A DNA stretch of 64,000 nucleotides from Flavobacteriales bacterium (GCA_947500755.1 CANMTO010000003.1:62001-126000); one strand, 5' to 3'; counted from the first letter of the stretch, positions 35,412 through 45,495 are shown. Notes: generated by a model not told the origin, from the letters alone. Translations and numbers: made by a program.

Positions 35412-38351
35412 TTATAATTTCATGAACTTCACGGACTGATTTTGTTTTCCAGAGACCAATTTGATGATGTACGTACCATTTGGTAAATCCTCCGCATTGA
35501 TAAACACCTCATTTTCACCAGAAGGCATGTTTGATTTTTTTATTTGCTTAACCAATCGTCCGGTAATTGAATAAACTGAAACATCCACTGCCCCTCCTTT
35601 GTTCAATTCGAACGAAAGGGTAGTATTTGCATTAGACGGATTCGGATAGGTTAACAACTTAGCCTCCATTGATGGGTTATTATTTGAACCATGTTCACCA
35701 ATTCCGAGGTATGCCTCTGTTTTCCAAATACCACGCCCGTATGTTCCAATATAGATTTCTCCAGGTCGGTTATTTCCCTCTTGAAAGGTTCTCCAACTCT
35801 GACGTACTTCAAACACAGGCGTACCATCAAATCCAGCAGAAGCATTCTCCCAAGAAGCACCACCATTTTCAGTAACGAAGGCTCCTTCTGAAGTACCTAC
35901 CACAATAATATTTGGATCATCGCGATCAATAATACCATCATAGCATCCAGGTTGAGATCCGGGAATAACGCTTCCAAGCGAGGTAAATGTTGGTGTTGCA
36001 GCGGTGGCATTCAAAGACCTTCTGTTCGCACCACTAAATCCGGCAAACAATACGATATCATTTTTGTCAGATGGATTAACAGCGATTCCTTCATAGTTCG
36101 AAGCTGTAATTTTTGTTGCTGTAGTGTAGGAAGGAGTGGTTGCTTGCGCTCCCGTTCCCACGAAGGCTACCTTCGATGTGAAATTAGGATCGCTTGAATA
36201 CACACTACCTAGTCCATTAATCCTCCAAACCCCGTTTCCGGCAACCACATAGCAATGCTCTAAATCACGGGAAAACTCTACATCAACGGAGCTAAAAGAG
36301 CCAATTCCTCTGGCAACACACACCCATTGTGCATTTGTTACGGCTAAACGCAATGCGTTTCGTGTTCCCCACAACTCTCCGCCATTCGCATTCACATACA
36401 CTAAAAACCAAGATTGGTATGGGTCAGCTACTTTTAAGGTATCCCAAGCTACGTTGTATATAATCGTATCACTTCCCATTTCAACCAATTCACCCGTTAC
36501 CAAATTTTGACCATAGTTTATTCCATTGGCGGTTAAGGCTGGATTATATAACAAGGTATCATCAAAATACAAGTCGGTTGCAGCAAAGTAGTTGATTGAA
36601 TCTCCTGAGGATAAACTTGGAATTCGAATCAAATCGCCCGAGTCATAATTCTTGGTAGAAACAAAAGTTACTGAGTCTTCTGAATTTGGATCGAAGTACT
36701 CCGCTAAGAAAACTTCCGTATGGAACGGGTGGTACGGGCTGCCATCTGTTCCCGGTGGATCATACGAACCCGGCAAGAGTGGCTCAAAGGTACTCCATGT
36801 ATTTCCTTTGTCACCTGATCTCGAAATATTATTGTAATAAATAGTGGAAAACATTACCGCAGGGTTGAAATAAGAAATTTCGCACTCAAAACCATCACCA
36901 CCACCAACTTGTCTGAATTCTTGGTATGTAGATAAGGTATGATTATTATACAACGTACCATTGTCTTGTGTTCCTCCCATTACTGCACCGTCTCGGTCAA
37001 ATGCGATTCCGTAAAACTGTGTAACATTGTATCCCCTGTTTGCGACAAACCATGTGTTACCGTAATCAGTTGTAATGCTTACACCACCATCATTTCCAGC
37101 ATAAAAACGGTTATTGCTATCCCATTTCATTTCATGATTATCGGCATGCACGTAGATAGATGAGTTTTGAGAAACGGACCACAAGGATATTTTATTGAAA
37201 CCTCCAGATGGGGGATTATTAACCGTTTGCTTCCATCTCCAAATATCAATGCCGCCAACTAATATTTGCTCTGGATCGTTAGGAACAACCGTAACAATTG
37301 AATTATAGGTTCCTTGGTCACGGAAAATATCGAATTCACTTGGCGGTCCAGAGGCTCCTACGAATTGTGTCCATGTTGCCCCATCATCGTGTGACACGTG
37401 CATGCTTAGTAAGTTCGAATTTGTTCTTACCGCATAAAGCGAGTAACTGTTCGAACTATTTTTAATCGCTGAAACTGCAAACTCGATTCGAGGCGCATTG
37501 GACGGCACCAAATTATTCGCCGCTGTTCCTGATTTGTTAGAGAAATTAGCACCACCGTCGGTAGAAACAAAGGTAGTATTAGCACCAAAGGCACAAATAA
37601 TCACTTGGCCATCCTTCGACATTTCTAAGGCGGTACATGATCCTGCAGTTACAGGTACTGAAGTCATTGATGCATCTCCAAGTTTCCATTTTTTCAAGCC
37701 TCCAGTAGTTGCCATAAATACGTAATTATCCAAATCGGAACTTACGATTTGCGTACAGTTGGTCGTGTTTGGAACATTGTCCCACGTTGCGCCAAAGTCT
37801 GTGGTATACCATACCCCATTCCCTCCCCAACCTTCTTGGTTTGAACCGGTGGCTACATAAAATACACCGTCTGGAGTTTGGGTCATCGAAGAAATGTAGG
37901 GATTAGCTCCTGCGTTAAAATATTCTTCTACACGGTTCCATATATTTCCTTTGTTTGTAGAAACAAACAGACCTCCTGATACGCCTCCAGCCCAAACACG
38001 GTTGATATTAGTTCGATCCACTTGTATTGCACGTGTTCGTCCACCAATATTGTCTGGACCTTCTTCCGTAAAGGTAATATTCTTGGAACGGTCCATTTGC
38101 AAAACACGCTTGCGGATTTCTTGCAACTTCGAGTCAGAAACTTGTTCTCCTGTTTGAACGTCTACATAGCGAGCCTTCAACCACGCTAGTGCCTCATCTG
38201 CGCCTTTCGTTTCGTTTGGCGTTGATCCAAACAAAGCTAGGGTGTTTTCATTGTACGTGCCGAGGCTTTCTTTACGCAATTCATTCAGGCCTAAACCTGC
38301 AATTACTGATGCAACAATCAGTGAACCAATAAGATATATTTTTTTATTCAT
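35412..38351 (-). CDS. Secreted BNR/sortilin-like repeat protein with T9SS sorting domain
   Basis: The ATG at 38351 (MNKKIYLIGSLIVASVIAGL) gives a signal peptide; the longer frame to 38405 is unlikely. The 979-residue protein is built of Vps10/BNR-type beta-propeller blades with repeated Asp-box-like motifs such as FVSTDGGANFSNKSG, YTTDFGATWDNVP and VTENGGASWENAS. The end (LLTYPNPSNANTTLSFELN ... NGTYIIKLVSGKQNQSVKFMKL) is a T9SS type A sorting domain, sending it to the cell surface or medium. Glycan or protein binding is plausible. Confidence 0.88.
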   Translation of the reverse strand: MNKKIYLIGSLIVASVIAGLGLNELRKESLGTYNENTLALFGSTPNETKGADEALAWLKARYVDVQTGEQVSDSKLQEIRKRVLQMDRSKNITFTEEGPDNIGGRTRAIQVDRTNINRVWAGGVSGGLFVSTNKGNIWNRVEEYFNAGANPYISSMTQTPDGVFYVATGSNQEGWGGNGVWYTTDFGATWDNVPNTTNCTQIVSSDLDNYVFMATTGGLKKWKLGDASMTSVPVTAGSCTALEMSKDGQVIICAFGANTTFVSTDGGANFSNKSGTAANNLVPSNAPRIEFAVSAIKNSSNSYSLYAVRTNSNLLSMHVSHDDGATWTQFVGASGPPSEFDIFRDQGTYNSIVTVVPNDPEQILVGGIDIWRWKQTVNNPPSGGFNKISLWSVSQNSSIYVHADNHEMKWDSNNRFYAGNDGGVSITTDYGNTWFVANRGYNVTQFYGIAFDRDGAVMGGTQDNGTLYNNHTLSTYQEFRQVGGGDGFECEISYFNPAVMFSTIYYNNISRSGDKGNTWSTFEPLLPGSYDPPGTDGSPYHPFHTEVFLAEYFDPNSEDSVTFVSTKNYDSGDLIRIPSLSSGDSINYFAATDLYFDDTLLYNPALTANGINYGQNLVTGELVEMGSDTIIYNVAWDTLKVADPYQSWFLVYVNANGGELWGTRNALRLAVTNAQWVCVARGIGSFSSVDVEFSRDLEHCYVVAGNGVWRINGLGSVYSSDPNFTSKVAFVGTGAQATTPSYTTATKITASNYEGIAVNPSDKNDIVLFAGFSGANRRSLNATAATPTFTSLGSVIPGSQPGCYDGIIDRDDPNIIVVGTSEGAFVTENGGASWENASAGFDGTPVFEVRQSWRTFQEGNNRPGEIYIGTYGRGIWKTEAYLGIGEHGSNNNPSMEAKLLTYPNPSNANTTLSFELNKGGAVDVSVYSITGRLVKQIKKSNMPSGENEVFINAEDLPNGTYIIKLVSGKQNQSVKFMKL

Positions 38352-38443
38352 GAGAAATAGACTTTTACTTCTAATTTTTAGACTGCCAATATAATGATTA
38401 TTCAATTTATTATAAACACAAAATTAAATCTTCTGTTCATTTT

Positions 38444-39298
38444 TTATAAAATATGTTTTTCCGCGTGATAGGAAGACCTAACTAAGGGGCCACTCTCAAC
38501 ATGACGGAAGCCCATTTTTAATCCAATTTCTCGGTAATAATCAAATTGTTCTGGTGTAATAAATTCAGCCACCGCAAGGTGATTTAACGAAGGTTGCAAA
38601 TATTGACCTAATGTAACAATATCCACATTCACTCTACTCAAATCCTCCAAGGTCTCCAATACCTCATCGACAGATTCGCCTAAGCCCAACATGATTCCGG
38701 ATTTTGTCTTCATCCCACCCTTTTTAAGACGAAATAACAACTCCAAGGAACGGTCGTATTTGGCTTGAATTCGAACTTGTTTTGTTAAGCGTCTAACCGT
38801 TTCTAAATTGTGCGAAACAACTTCGGGAGCGGCCTCTATAATTTTCTGAAGATTATCCCAGTTTCCTGCAAAATCAGGAATTAAGGTTTCCATGGTGGTT
38901 CCAGGTGATTGATGACGAATAGCCCGTATGGTTTGAACCCATACTTCAGCGCCACCATCTTTCAAGTCGTCGCGATCAACAGATGTTATTACTGCATGTT
39001 TAATTTGCATGGTTTTAACGCTATGCGCAACCTTTCCAGGCTCAAACAGATCAACCTCTGCTGGCTTTCCCGTTTGAACACCGCAAAAACCACATGAACG
39101 CGTACATACATTGCCTAAAATCATAAACGTCGCGGTACCTTCGCCCCAACATTCGCCCATATTAGGACAACTTCCGCTTTCACAGATGGTATGTAGTTTA
39201 TGTTCATCAACTAAGCCGCGAACCTTTTTATAGTTTTCACCGGTTGGCAATTTAACTCGAAGCCAATTTGGTTTCTTTAAGCGTGAATTATTCTCCAT
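38444..39298 (-). CDS. lipA: Lipoyl synthase
   Basis: LipA is a radical-SAM enzyme that inserts two sulfurs into octanoyl groups on lipoate-dependent enzymes. From the ATG at 39298 the protein has 284 residues and carries both cluster motifs: the auxiliary Cys39-x4-Cys44-x5-Cys50 and the radical-SAM Cys65-x3-Cys69-x2-Cys72 (CTRSCGFC). The late Ser of RSSYHAEK, which binds the auxiliary cluster, is also present. The longer frame to 39403 would add 35 residues overlapping the OsmC promoter. Monocistronic. Confidence 0.96.
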   Translation of the reverse strand: MENNSRLKKPNWLRVKLPTGENYKKVRGLVDEHKLHTICESGSCPNMGECWGEGTATFMILGNVCTRSCGFCGVQTGKPAEVDLFEPGKVAHSVKTMQIKHAVITSVDRDDLKDGGAEVWVQTIRAIRHQSPGTTMETLIPDFAGNWDNLQKIIEAAPEVVSHNLETVRRLTKQVRIQAKYDRSLELLFRLKKGGMKTKSGIMLGLGESVDEVLETLEDLSRVNVDIVTLGQYLQPSLNHLAVAEFITPEQFDYYREIGLKMGFRHVESGPLVRSSYHAEKHIL

Positions 39299-39378
39299 TT
39301 CGAGTACAAATTTCGGTAAAATAATCTTAAAACACAGGGGAGGCGATTTTGGTTTAATTATATCCATAAAACAATCCG

Positions 39379-39386
39379 TACCTTTG
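39379..39386 (+). promoter_or_regulatory. -7 promoter box TACCTTTG
   Basis: Exact TAnnTTTG match, 6 bp before the OsmC-like ATG; the transcript would have almost no leader. Confidence 0.55.
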
Positions 39387-39392
39387 AGGCCT

Positions 39393-39788
39393 ATGACATC
39401 CATTGTAACCTATCAAGGGTCACTTAGAACTACCTGTTTGCACAACGCTGGGGAGCAAATTACTACCGATGCCCCAATAGACAATCATGGAATGGGCGCC
39501 TATTTTTCGCCTACAGATTTAGTAGCTACAGCGCTTGCATCGTGTTTTTTAACCATTATAGGAATCTATTGTGAGGAACGGAAAATCCCATTCACTTCTG
39601 CGCGGGTTGAGGTAGAAAAAATCATGGCTTCCAATCCACGCAGGATTTCAGACATTCATCTATCCATAGATTTCCGCGGAAACGATTGGGATGATAAAAC
39701 ATTAACAAAAATTATTGCTGCTGGAAAGGCCTGTCCTGTAGCCATAACCCTGAAAGATCAAGTTAACATCGAATACCACTTCAAATGA
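39393..39788 (+). CDS. OsmC-family protein
   Basis: The 131-residue protein starts at the ATG at 39393, not the TTG at 39384 which falls in the promoter box. It shows the OsmC layout: [31 protein letters not shown], with the conserved Cys of the peroxidatic helix, and a C-terminal [19 protein letters not shown], with the second Cys. OsmC/Ohr proteins reduce organic hydroperoxides. This is the YhfA-like branch, whose role is less certain. The stop overlaps the rlmB-like gene by 4 bp. Confidence 0.85.
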   Translation: MTSIVTYQGSLRTTCLHNAGEQITTDAPIDNHGMGAYFSPTDLVATALASCFLTIIGIYCEERKIPFTSARVEVEKIMASNPRRISDIHLSIDFRGNDWDDKTLTKIIAAGKACPVAITLKDQVNIEYHFK

Positions 39789-40558
39789 TAAAAAAACCGC
39801 ATCAAGCATACACCCGGAAAGAAAAATCTGACATAATATATGGAATTCACAGTGTTAAAGAAGCTGTTGAAGCCAAGCGTGAGATAAACAAGATATTAAT
39901 CCAAAAGGGTATTTCTAAGGAGTCCTTCGAAGAAATAAGGACCTTTTTAACCGGTAATGACTACGTAATACAATACGTTCCGATACAAAAACTAGCGCAA
40001 TTAACCTCAGGAAACCACCAGGGGATTGTTGCCTATGTATCCCCGATTGAATATCAACAAATTGAGGAATTGGCAGAGCAATGGCTTGAAGCGGGGGTGA
40101 AGCCGTTTATCCTCGCATTGGATCGAATCACAGACGTTCGGAACTTTGGTGCCCTTGCACGAACAGCTGAATGCATGGGGATTCATGCCATCCTCATACC
40201 AACAAAAGGTTCGGCCTTGGTTACGGCAGATGCGGTGAAAGCTTCTTCAGGGGCATTGAATCGAATTGCAGTTTGTAAAACAGACCAATTTAAAAACACC
40301 CTATTTCATTTGCAGCAACTGGGAATACGTATAGCCGCTGTAACTGAAAAAACTAAAGTTGCCATTGAAGGAGCAAACCTTCGTGGTTCGATTGTATTAG
40401 TAATGGGCTCAGAAGAAGATGGGATCACACAAGATATTTTAAACATGGCTGATCTTCGGGTGACCATTCCCATGGAAGGAACCACAAGCTCGTTGAATGT
40501 TGGGGTTGCGGCTGGAATTGCCATGTTTGAAAAAACTAGGCAAGAAAAAAATCGCTAA
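39785..40558 (+). CDS. rlmB: 23S rRNA 2'-O-methyltransferase, TrmH/SpoU family
   Basis: The 257-residue protein has an N-terminal substrate-binding part (DIIYGIHSVKEAVEA, residues 15-29) and a SPOUT knot domain with motifs LDRITDVRNFGALARTAE, VMGSEEDGITQDIL and LNVGVAAGIAMFE. These mark the RlmB type, which methylates G2251 of 23S rRNA. The overlap with the OsmC gene suggests a joint transcript. Its stop abuts that of the convergent HAD gene. Confidence 0.9.
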   Translation: MIKKPHQAYTRKEKSDIIYGIHSVKEAVEAKREINKILIQKGISKESFEEIRTFLTGNDYVIQYVPIQKLAQLTSGNHQGIVAYVSPIEYQQIEELAEQWLEAGVKPFILALDRITDVRNFGALARTAECMGIHAILIPTKGSALVTADAVKASSGALNRIAVCKTDQFKNTLFHLQQLGIRIAAVTEKTKVAIEGANLRGSIVLVMGSEEDGITQDILNMADLRVTIPMEGTTSSLNVGVAAGIAMFEKTRQEKNR

Positions 40559-41269
40559 TCAGCGCATTAATTTAGCTGCAAGTTGCGGTATTTCGCTCAG
40601 GCAAGAGATTTTATACTCATACTTGGATTTATCATGTGGTTTTTCTTGATACCAAATGGCCTTCATACCTGCCTTTAAAGCCCCTGCAACATCTGCACGA
40701 TAGTCATCTCCAATCATCAAACTGGCTTGTGCCGTAGTGTTTGCGCGTGCTAAGGCATGCTTAAAGATTTGTGCATGCGGCTTATTCACACCTACTTCCT
40801 CACTGCATAGGATGACCTCGAAGTGATGGTGAATTTGCGCCTGAGTAAGTTTCACGTGTTGCACTTCTAAAAATCCATTCGTAATAATATGCAGGGTAAA
40901 GCCCATTCCCTTGAGGTCTTGAAGCACTTCCGCTGCAAATGGAACCAGTGCTGTTTGCTTAGGGGATAATTCTACATAGCCATCCCCAAACTGTTTTATT
41001 AGGACCTCATCCGAGATTTGGAATTTTTTTAAGGCTGCTCTAAAGCGCTCATAGCGCAAAGATTCCTTCGTGATCTTCCCGTGGGAGTACGCATGCCAAA
41101 GGGCCTTGTTTTTATTGTGATAAACCTTATGAAACAATTCAAAGGAGGTTATTTGATTGCTTAGATTTAATTCATCAAAAAGTAAACGCAAGGCTCGTTC
41201 GGAATTTTTATCAAAATCCCATAGGGTACGATCCAAATCAAAAAAAATATGCTTACCCGAATAAGCCAT
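40559..41269 (-). CDS. YjjG-type HAD-superfamily phosphatase
   Basis: The HAD motifs are visible: I, HIFFDLDRTLWDF (residues 6-18) with the two Asp; II, HIITNGFLEVQ; III/IV, GVNKPHAQIFKHAL and MIGDDYRADVAGALKAGMKAIWY. This closely fits YjjG/noncanonical-pyrimidine nucleotidases, which hydrolyse dUMP, dTMP or damaged nucleotides. 236 residues is normal. Its start overlaps the small membrane-protein gene by 17 bp. The neighbouring upp also concerns pyrimidines. Confidence 0.88.
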   Translation of the reverse strand: MAYSGKHIFFDLDRTLWDFDKNSERALRLLFDELNLSNQITSFELFHKVYHNKNKALWHAYSHGKITKESLRYERFRAALKKFQISDEVLIKQFGDGYVELSPKQTALVPFAAEVLQDLKGMGFTLHIITNGFLEVQHVKLTQAQIHHHFEVILCSEEVGVNKPHAQIFKHALARANTTAQASLMIGDDYRADVAGALKAGMKAIWYQEKPHDKSKYEYKISCLSEIPQLAAKLMR

Positions 41270-41702
41270 ACCACAGCAGGTTTAAAAGCACGGAATTCAC
41301 ACCTATCCAAAGCAGCATTAAGGGGAAGGTGTATCTATTATCGCTATAGAACTTTGCACACACCATGGATCCCACCGGTACAGACAGTAACAATGGGGCA
41401 AGCAATGTAATGCCGAGTATTCCAAAGGTTTGTTTTATTTTAACCACCCATTTATTGGCACGAGTAAATTTCCTTTTTGGTTTAACGTTCCCTTTCAAGG
41501 CCTTTAGTTCCAAGCGTTTTTTCTGAAACGAAATCACACGTTCGCTCGCAAAGTAAAAAAGAAAGGAGCTAAACGAACCACCTAACGCAGAGGAAATGGT
41601 TATTTCCCAAAAAGGAACCCCCATTTTTGCACCTGGTATTCCTGAGATTAAAAACTTAAACGTTGCCAGTACAAAGGTACTTCCGAGGATATGCCAATCC
41701 AT
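41253..41702 (-). CDS. Small-multispan membrane protein, 149 aa
   Basis: The ATG at 41702 lies one base from the upp stop; the longer frame to 41756 would overlap upp and is rejected. Three hydrophobic stretches are seen: WHILGSTFVLATFKFLISG (residues 3-21), FGILGITLLAPLLLSVPVGSM and FPLMLLWIGVNSVLLNLLWYG. A basic middle segment follows the second helix. I cannot name a family; related sequences occur in Bacteroidota as small SNARE-like or DedA-like membrane proteins, but this is a weak impression. Confidence 0.65.
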   Translation of the reverse strand: MDWHILGSTFVLATFKFLISGIPGAKMGVPFWEITISSALGGSFSSFLFYFASERVISFQKKRLELKALKGNVKPKRKFTRANKWVVKIKQTFGILGITLLAPLLLSVPVGSMVCAKFYSDNRYTFPLMLLWIGVNSVLLNLLWYGLFG

Positions 41703-41703
41703 G

Positions 41704-42351
41704 TTATACTTTTTCTCCGAATGCGAGGTCCCCCGCATCTCCAAGGCCCGGAACAATATACGATTGTGCCGTTAATTCTTTATCAATCACAGCCACATAA
41801 ATCTCTGTATTACTCGGGAAATGTTTCGATACTCGATCGAGTGCTTCCTTGGTTGCGATTCCGGCAGCAATGTAAATTTTTTTGGGGCTTCCTTGTTGCT
41901 TGAGTGCATCAAAAACCGCATTCATTGAATTTCCGGTAGCTAACATAGGATCCGAAATAATCCATATCCGATTATCAAGCACGGGTGCCGCAAGATATTC
42001 TACATAAATTTCAAAATCTTCAGGGGTGCTATGTTTTCGATAGGCAGAAACGTATGCGCTTTCAGCACGGTCGAAGTATCGCAAAAATCCACTGTGCATG
42101 GCTAACCCTGCACGAAGAATGGTTATTAATACCGGTTGTTCATCTAATACTCTACTCGGCGCAATGCCTAAGGGTGTTTGAATATCAACGGCTTTATATT
42201 TGAGTTTCCTTGATATTTCATACGCCATGATTTCTGCAATACGTTCCAAGTTAGCTCTAAAACGCATGGGGTCTTTTTGAATGTCGACGTCTCTTAATTC
42301 AGCTAAATAATTGCCGATAATTGAATCTGAATCGGATAAATTGTGAACCAT
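41704..42351 (-). CDS. upp: Uracil phosphoribosyltransferase
   Basis: Upp makes UMP from uracil and PRPP (pyrimidine salvage). The 215-residue protein shows ITILRAGLAMHSGFLRYFDRAE, the PRPP loop DPMLATGNSMNAVFDALKQQG and the C-terminal uracil-binding YIVPGLGDAGDLAFGEKV. It is of usual length. It precedes the small membrane-protein gene and the nucleotidase gene in one direction with nearly no gaps, suggesting a small pyrimidine-salvage transcript. Confidence 0.96.
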   Translation of the reverse strand: MVHNLSDSDSIIGNYLAELRDVDIQKDPMRFRANLERIAEIMAYEISRKLKYKAVDIQTPLGIAPSRVLDEQPVLITILRAGLAMHSGFLRYFDRAESAYVSAYRKHSTPEDFEIYVEYLAAPVLDNRIWIISDPMLATGNSMNAVFDALKQQGSPKKIYIAAGIATKEALDRVSKHFPSNTEIYVAVIDKELTAQSYIVPGLGDAGDLAFGEKV

Positions 42352-42405
42352 TGTTGATTTTTTACGAAAGTACCAAATTAATAGGCAAACATCTGTTAAA
42401 ATATC

Positions 42406-43689
42406 CTATCCGAGTTCTTTTTTTAAGGTTGCCTCATCGAGTTGATTATCCCACCGCGCAACAACAATCGTTGCTACCGCATTCCCAATAAAATTGGTTA
42501 AGGCACGGCATTCAGACATAAACTTATCAACTCCTAAAATCAAGGCAATACCCTGAACGGGGAACCCTTTTACTACTGCGAGTGTGGCCGCCAGGGTAAT
42601 AAATCCCGCACCGGTAACTCCAGCCGAACCTTTGGAGCTGAGCATTGCAATCAATAAAATAAGAATTTGTTGATTTAGGGTTAGCGGAAAATTACACGCT
42701 TGTGCAATAAATAGAGCCGCCAAGGTCATATAAATATTGGTGCCATCCAGATTAAACGAATATCCCGTTGGAACCACTAGTCCTACCACTTGTTTGGTAC
42801 AACCCAGCTTCTCGAGTTTCCTCATTAGATTGGGCAAAGCCGATTCAGAAGAACTCGTTGCTAGGACCAAGAATAATTCGTCTTTGATATATCTTAACAA
42901 TTTAAAGATTGAAAATTTATTATACCATGCCACCGCCCCTAAAATAACAACCACAAAAATAATGGCAGTAAGGTAGAAGGTTGCTACAAGCCCGATTAAA
43001 TTCCACAACACGGCAAGACCGTATTTACCTACGGTAAACGCCATTGCACCAAATGCACCTATTGGTGCTAACTTCATCAATATCTCAACGATTTTGAAAA
43101 TCGGATGTGCCAATGCGTTTAAAAAATCAATAACCGGCTTGCTTTTTTCTTGGGTCATGGAAAGTCCAATTCCGAACATAATAGAGACAAATAAGACCTG
43201 CAAAATACTATCTCCAGTCAGGGAACTTAATAAAGATGTTGGAATGATATTTAGAATAAAACTAGTTAATGAATGTTCCTTTGAGGCATCCACATAATCC
43301 TTAATCGATTTCGGATCCAAGGAACTAACGTCTATATTCATTCCCTGCCCAGGCTGCACCAAGTTGGCTACTACCATTCCAATGACTAAGGCCAAGGTAG
43401 AAAACGTAAGAAAGTAAAGCATTGCTTTCCCTGTAACTCGACCTACCGTACTTAAATTATTCATGGACGCCAAGCCGGTGACTACGGTAACAAAAATAAC
43501 TGGCGCGATAATCATTTTCACCAAGGCGATAAACCCATCTCCCAAGATTTTTAGACCGACCGATTCATCTGGCCAAAAATTCCCAAGTACAATTCCGATT
43601 ACAATCGCAAAAATCACTTGCACATATAACAGGCGATACCAAGGTTTTTTTTCCGTAAGAATTGGCGTTTCATTTATTTCCATTGACAT
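42406..43689 (-). CDS. Dicarboxylate/amino acid:cation symporter (DAACS)
   Basis: The 427-residue polytopic protein fits the GltP/DctA (SLC1-like) family: [24 protein letters not shown] (residues 56-79), [19 protein letters not shown] at the HP1 hairpin, [27 protein letters not shown] at TM7, with the NMDGT-like signature NLDGT, and [21 protein letters not shown] at HP2. It imports C4-dicarboxylates or glutamate with Na+ or H+. An alternative start two codons on (43683) is possible. Single gene, divergent from an MFS gene. Confidence 0.92.
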   Translation of the reverse strand: MSMEINETPILTEKKPWYRLLYVQVIFAIVIGIVLGNFWPDESVGLKILGDGFIALVKMIIAPVIFVTVVTGLASMNNLSTVGRVTGKAMLYFLTFSTLALVIGMVVANLVQPGQGMNIDVSSLDPKSIKDYVDASKEHSLTSFILNIIPTSLLSSLTGDSILQVLFVSIMFGIGLSMTQEKSKPVIDFLNALAHPIFKIVEILMKLAPIGAFGAMAFTVGKYGLAVLWNLIGLVATFYLTAIIFVVVILGAVAWYNKFSIFKLLRYIKDELFLVLATSSSESALPNLMRKLEKLGCTKQVVGLVVPTGYSFNLDGTNIYMTLAALFIAQACNFPLTLNQQILILLIAMLSSKGSAGVTGAGFITLAATLAVVKGFPVQGIALILGVDKFMSECRALTNFIGNAVATIVVARWDNQLDEATLKKELG

Positions 43690-43793
43690 AATTTAATGTA
43701 TACAAAGAAACAAATCTTTCTGAGATTCAATTCATAAAATCCAAGAATGGAAGAGCCGTTTAAGAAAAATAAAAATATCCGTACCTTGGACAC

Positions 43794-45080
43794 ATGGAAA
43801 ATGCAGCCTTTAATCGGAAATCTTTACTTCTAATCATTGTTGCCTCTCTGGGTTATTTTGTAGACATCTATGACTTAGTGCTTTTTGGAGTGGTGAAGGC
43901 CGATAGCCTATTAACGATTCTCCCCCATGCAAGCGAACAAGTTCGAGCAGCCACAGGGAAAATGCTTTTTAACTATCAGATGATTGGAATGTTCATTGGG
44001 GGCTTATTGTGGGGAGTTTTAGGAGATAAAAAAGGTCGGGTCAAGGTACTTTTCGGATCCATATTATTGTATTCGATTGCAAATATTGCGAACGCCTTTG
44101 TTACGGATATTCCCAGCTACAGCCTCATACGAATCATTGCGGGGATTGGTCTTGCTGGTGAATTAGGCGCGGGTATCACCTTGGTTTCTGAGCTCATGCC
44201 GAAGGAAACGCGAGGTTATGGAACGATGATTATTGTTTGTTTTGGAGCCTTAGGAGCTGTTTTTGCGACCTTAATTGGAGCGAAAGGAGAAGCACTCGGG
44301 ACCTTGTTAGGTGCGACCATGGGAATTAAAATGCTTAATTGGCAAATCGCATACCTCGTTGGTGGCATGCTCGGGTTATTGTTGCTCATTATTCGAATGG
44401 GAAGTTTGGAATCCCGTATGTTTGAGCAAATGCATCAGGAGGGGACAACACGTGGAAACCTAAGACTCATTTTCGGAAATCGAAAAAATCTAATTAAGTA
44501 CATTCAATGTATTACAGTAGGTATTCCTATTTGGTTTGTCATTGGGTTGTTGATTATGAACTCCAAAGATGATTTTGGCCCCTTACTCGGAATAAAAACA
44601 ATCAACAACGGGTTGGCGGTCATGTATGCGTATATCGGACTTTCAATTGGTGACTTAGTAGCGGGATTACTCAGTCAATGGTTAAAAAGTAGACGGAAGG
44701 TGGTGATGATATTCTTGATGATGACATTAATTGTTACGAGCAGCTTTCTATTTGGCTCAAAAACCGTGAGTGAAGACACTTATTACCTGTACTGCTTTTT
44801 GCTTGGGGCTTCCACTGGATATTGGGCAATTTTTGTAACAATCGCTGCTGAACAATTTGGAACAAACATTCGATCTACTGCAGCAAATACAGTCCCTAAT
44901 TTCGTTCGAGGAAGTGTCTTTTTAATTGTTTCGCTGTTTGTAATATTGACCTCTTTGTTCCCCATTGGGATTTCCGCGTTGATTGTTGGCTTACTCAGTG
45001 TGGCCAGCGCATTTTGGGGAATTTATCACCTAAAAGAAACATTCGCAAAGGATTTGAACTACCATGAGGAGTTTATTTGA
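43794..45080 (+). CDS. MFS transporter, metabolite:H+ symporter type
   Basis: The 428-residue protein has twelve apparent helices and MFS signatures: GGLLWGVLGDKKGRVKVLFGSILLYSIANI (loop 2-3, residues 63-92) and GAGITLVSELMPKETRGYGTM (TM5 region, about 123-143). It resembles the sialate/shikimate/alpha-ketoglutarate group (NanT/KgtP-like), but the substrate is open. A TACCTTGG box lies about 6 bp upstream, one mismatch from consensus. It ends 38 bp before tRNA-Leu. Confidence 0.85.
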   Translation: MENAAFNRKSLLLIIVASLGYFVDIYDLVLFGVVKADSLLTILPHASEQVRAATGKMLFNYQMIGMFIGGLLWGVLGDKKGRVKVLFGSILLYSIANIANAFVTDIPSYSLIRIIAGIGLAGELGAGITLVSELMPKETRGYGTMIIVCFGALGAVFATLIGAKGEALGTLLGATMGIKMLNWQIAYLVGGMLGLLLLIIRMGSLESRMFEQMHQEGTTRGNLRLIFGNRKNLIKYIQCITVGIPIWFVIGLLIMNSKDDFGPLLGIKTINNGLAVMYAYIGLSIGDLVAGLLSQWLKSRRKVVMIFLMMTLIVTSSFLFGSKTVSEDTYYLYCFLLGASTGYWAIFVTIAAEQFGTNIRSTAANTVPNFVRGSVFLIVSLFVILTSLFPIGISALIVGLLSVASAFWGIYHLKETFAKDLNYHEEFI

Positions 45081-45118
45081 AATATTAGTATGCTTCTTGT
45101 ATCTTTGTCTTGTTTAAT

Positions 45119-45200
45119 GCCCACGTGGTGAAATTGGTAGACATGCCATCTTGAGGGGGTGGTGCCAATAGGTGTGCTGGTTCGAATCCAGTCGTGGGCA
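45119..45200 (+). tRNA. tRNA-Leu (anticodon GAG)
   Basis: A type II tRNA fold fits: acceptor GCCCACG at 45119-45125 pairs with CGTGGGC just before the discriminator A at 45200, the T arm is CTGGTTCGAATCCAG, and the anticodon loop is TTGAGGG between CCATC and GGTGG, giving GAG, which reads CUU/CUC. The variable arm is long. The bases after the discriminator are CCC, so CCA is added enzymatically. It is followed by a hairpin terminator. Confidence 0.96.
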
Positions 45201-45206
45201 CCCATC

Positions 45207-45235
45207 AAAAGTCTGTTAATTCAGACTTTTTTTTT
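45207..45235 (+). terminator. Terminator behind tRNA-Leu
   Basis: AAAAGTCTG (45207-45215), a 6-nt loop, CAGACTTTT (45222-45230) and nine T in total after the stem. Classic intrinsic terminator. Confidence 0.85.
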
Positions 45236-45278
45236 GCGGCAACGATGAAAGCTTGCTTTTAAGCGTTAGCGTAAAAAA

Positions 45279-45495
45279 AAAAAGGATGTGCGACAGAGGA
45301 GCTAGACTTTTGATGGTATAGCGAAAAAACCTTTTTGGTTCACGAAGTAATCCGGTAGTAAAAAAAAAGGATGTGCGACATCAGGAGTCAGACGTTTGAT
45401 GGTTTAGCGAAAAAACCTTTTTGGTTCATGGAATAATCCAGTCGTAATAAAAAAGGATGTGCGATAGAGGAGCTAGACTCTTTTCACGAATAATT
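45279..45495 (+). repeat. Tandem ~85-bp repeats behind tRNA-Leu
   Basis: The core AAAAAGGATGTGCGA starts near 45280, 45365 and 45451, giving two full imperfect units of 85-86 bp and part of a third. Each unit contains a copy of the tRNA trailer in inverted form (AGACTTTTGATGG at 45304-45316, with one change in the second unit), so hairpins with 45202-45215 are possible. The end of each unit resembles a degraded T arm (GGTTC...AATCC.GT.GTA). No gene is seen here. Units end 90 bp before the next gene. Confidence 0.8.

Noticed and set aside
38352-38405. N-terminal extension of the BNR/T9SS gene
   Set aside because: The signal peptide begins at the ATG at 38351, and the upstream codons would mask it.
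39299-39403. Longer lipA frame
   Set aside because: The extra 35 codons overlap the OsmC promoter and lie outside the usual LipA length; the ATG at 39298 fits the family.
45279-45495. Regularly spaced repeats that might suggest a CRISPR array
   Set aside because: Whole 85-bp units repeat with changes spread over their length; there are no unique spacers and no cas genes.
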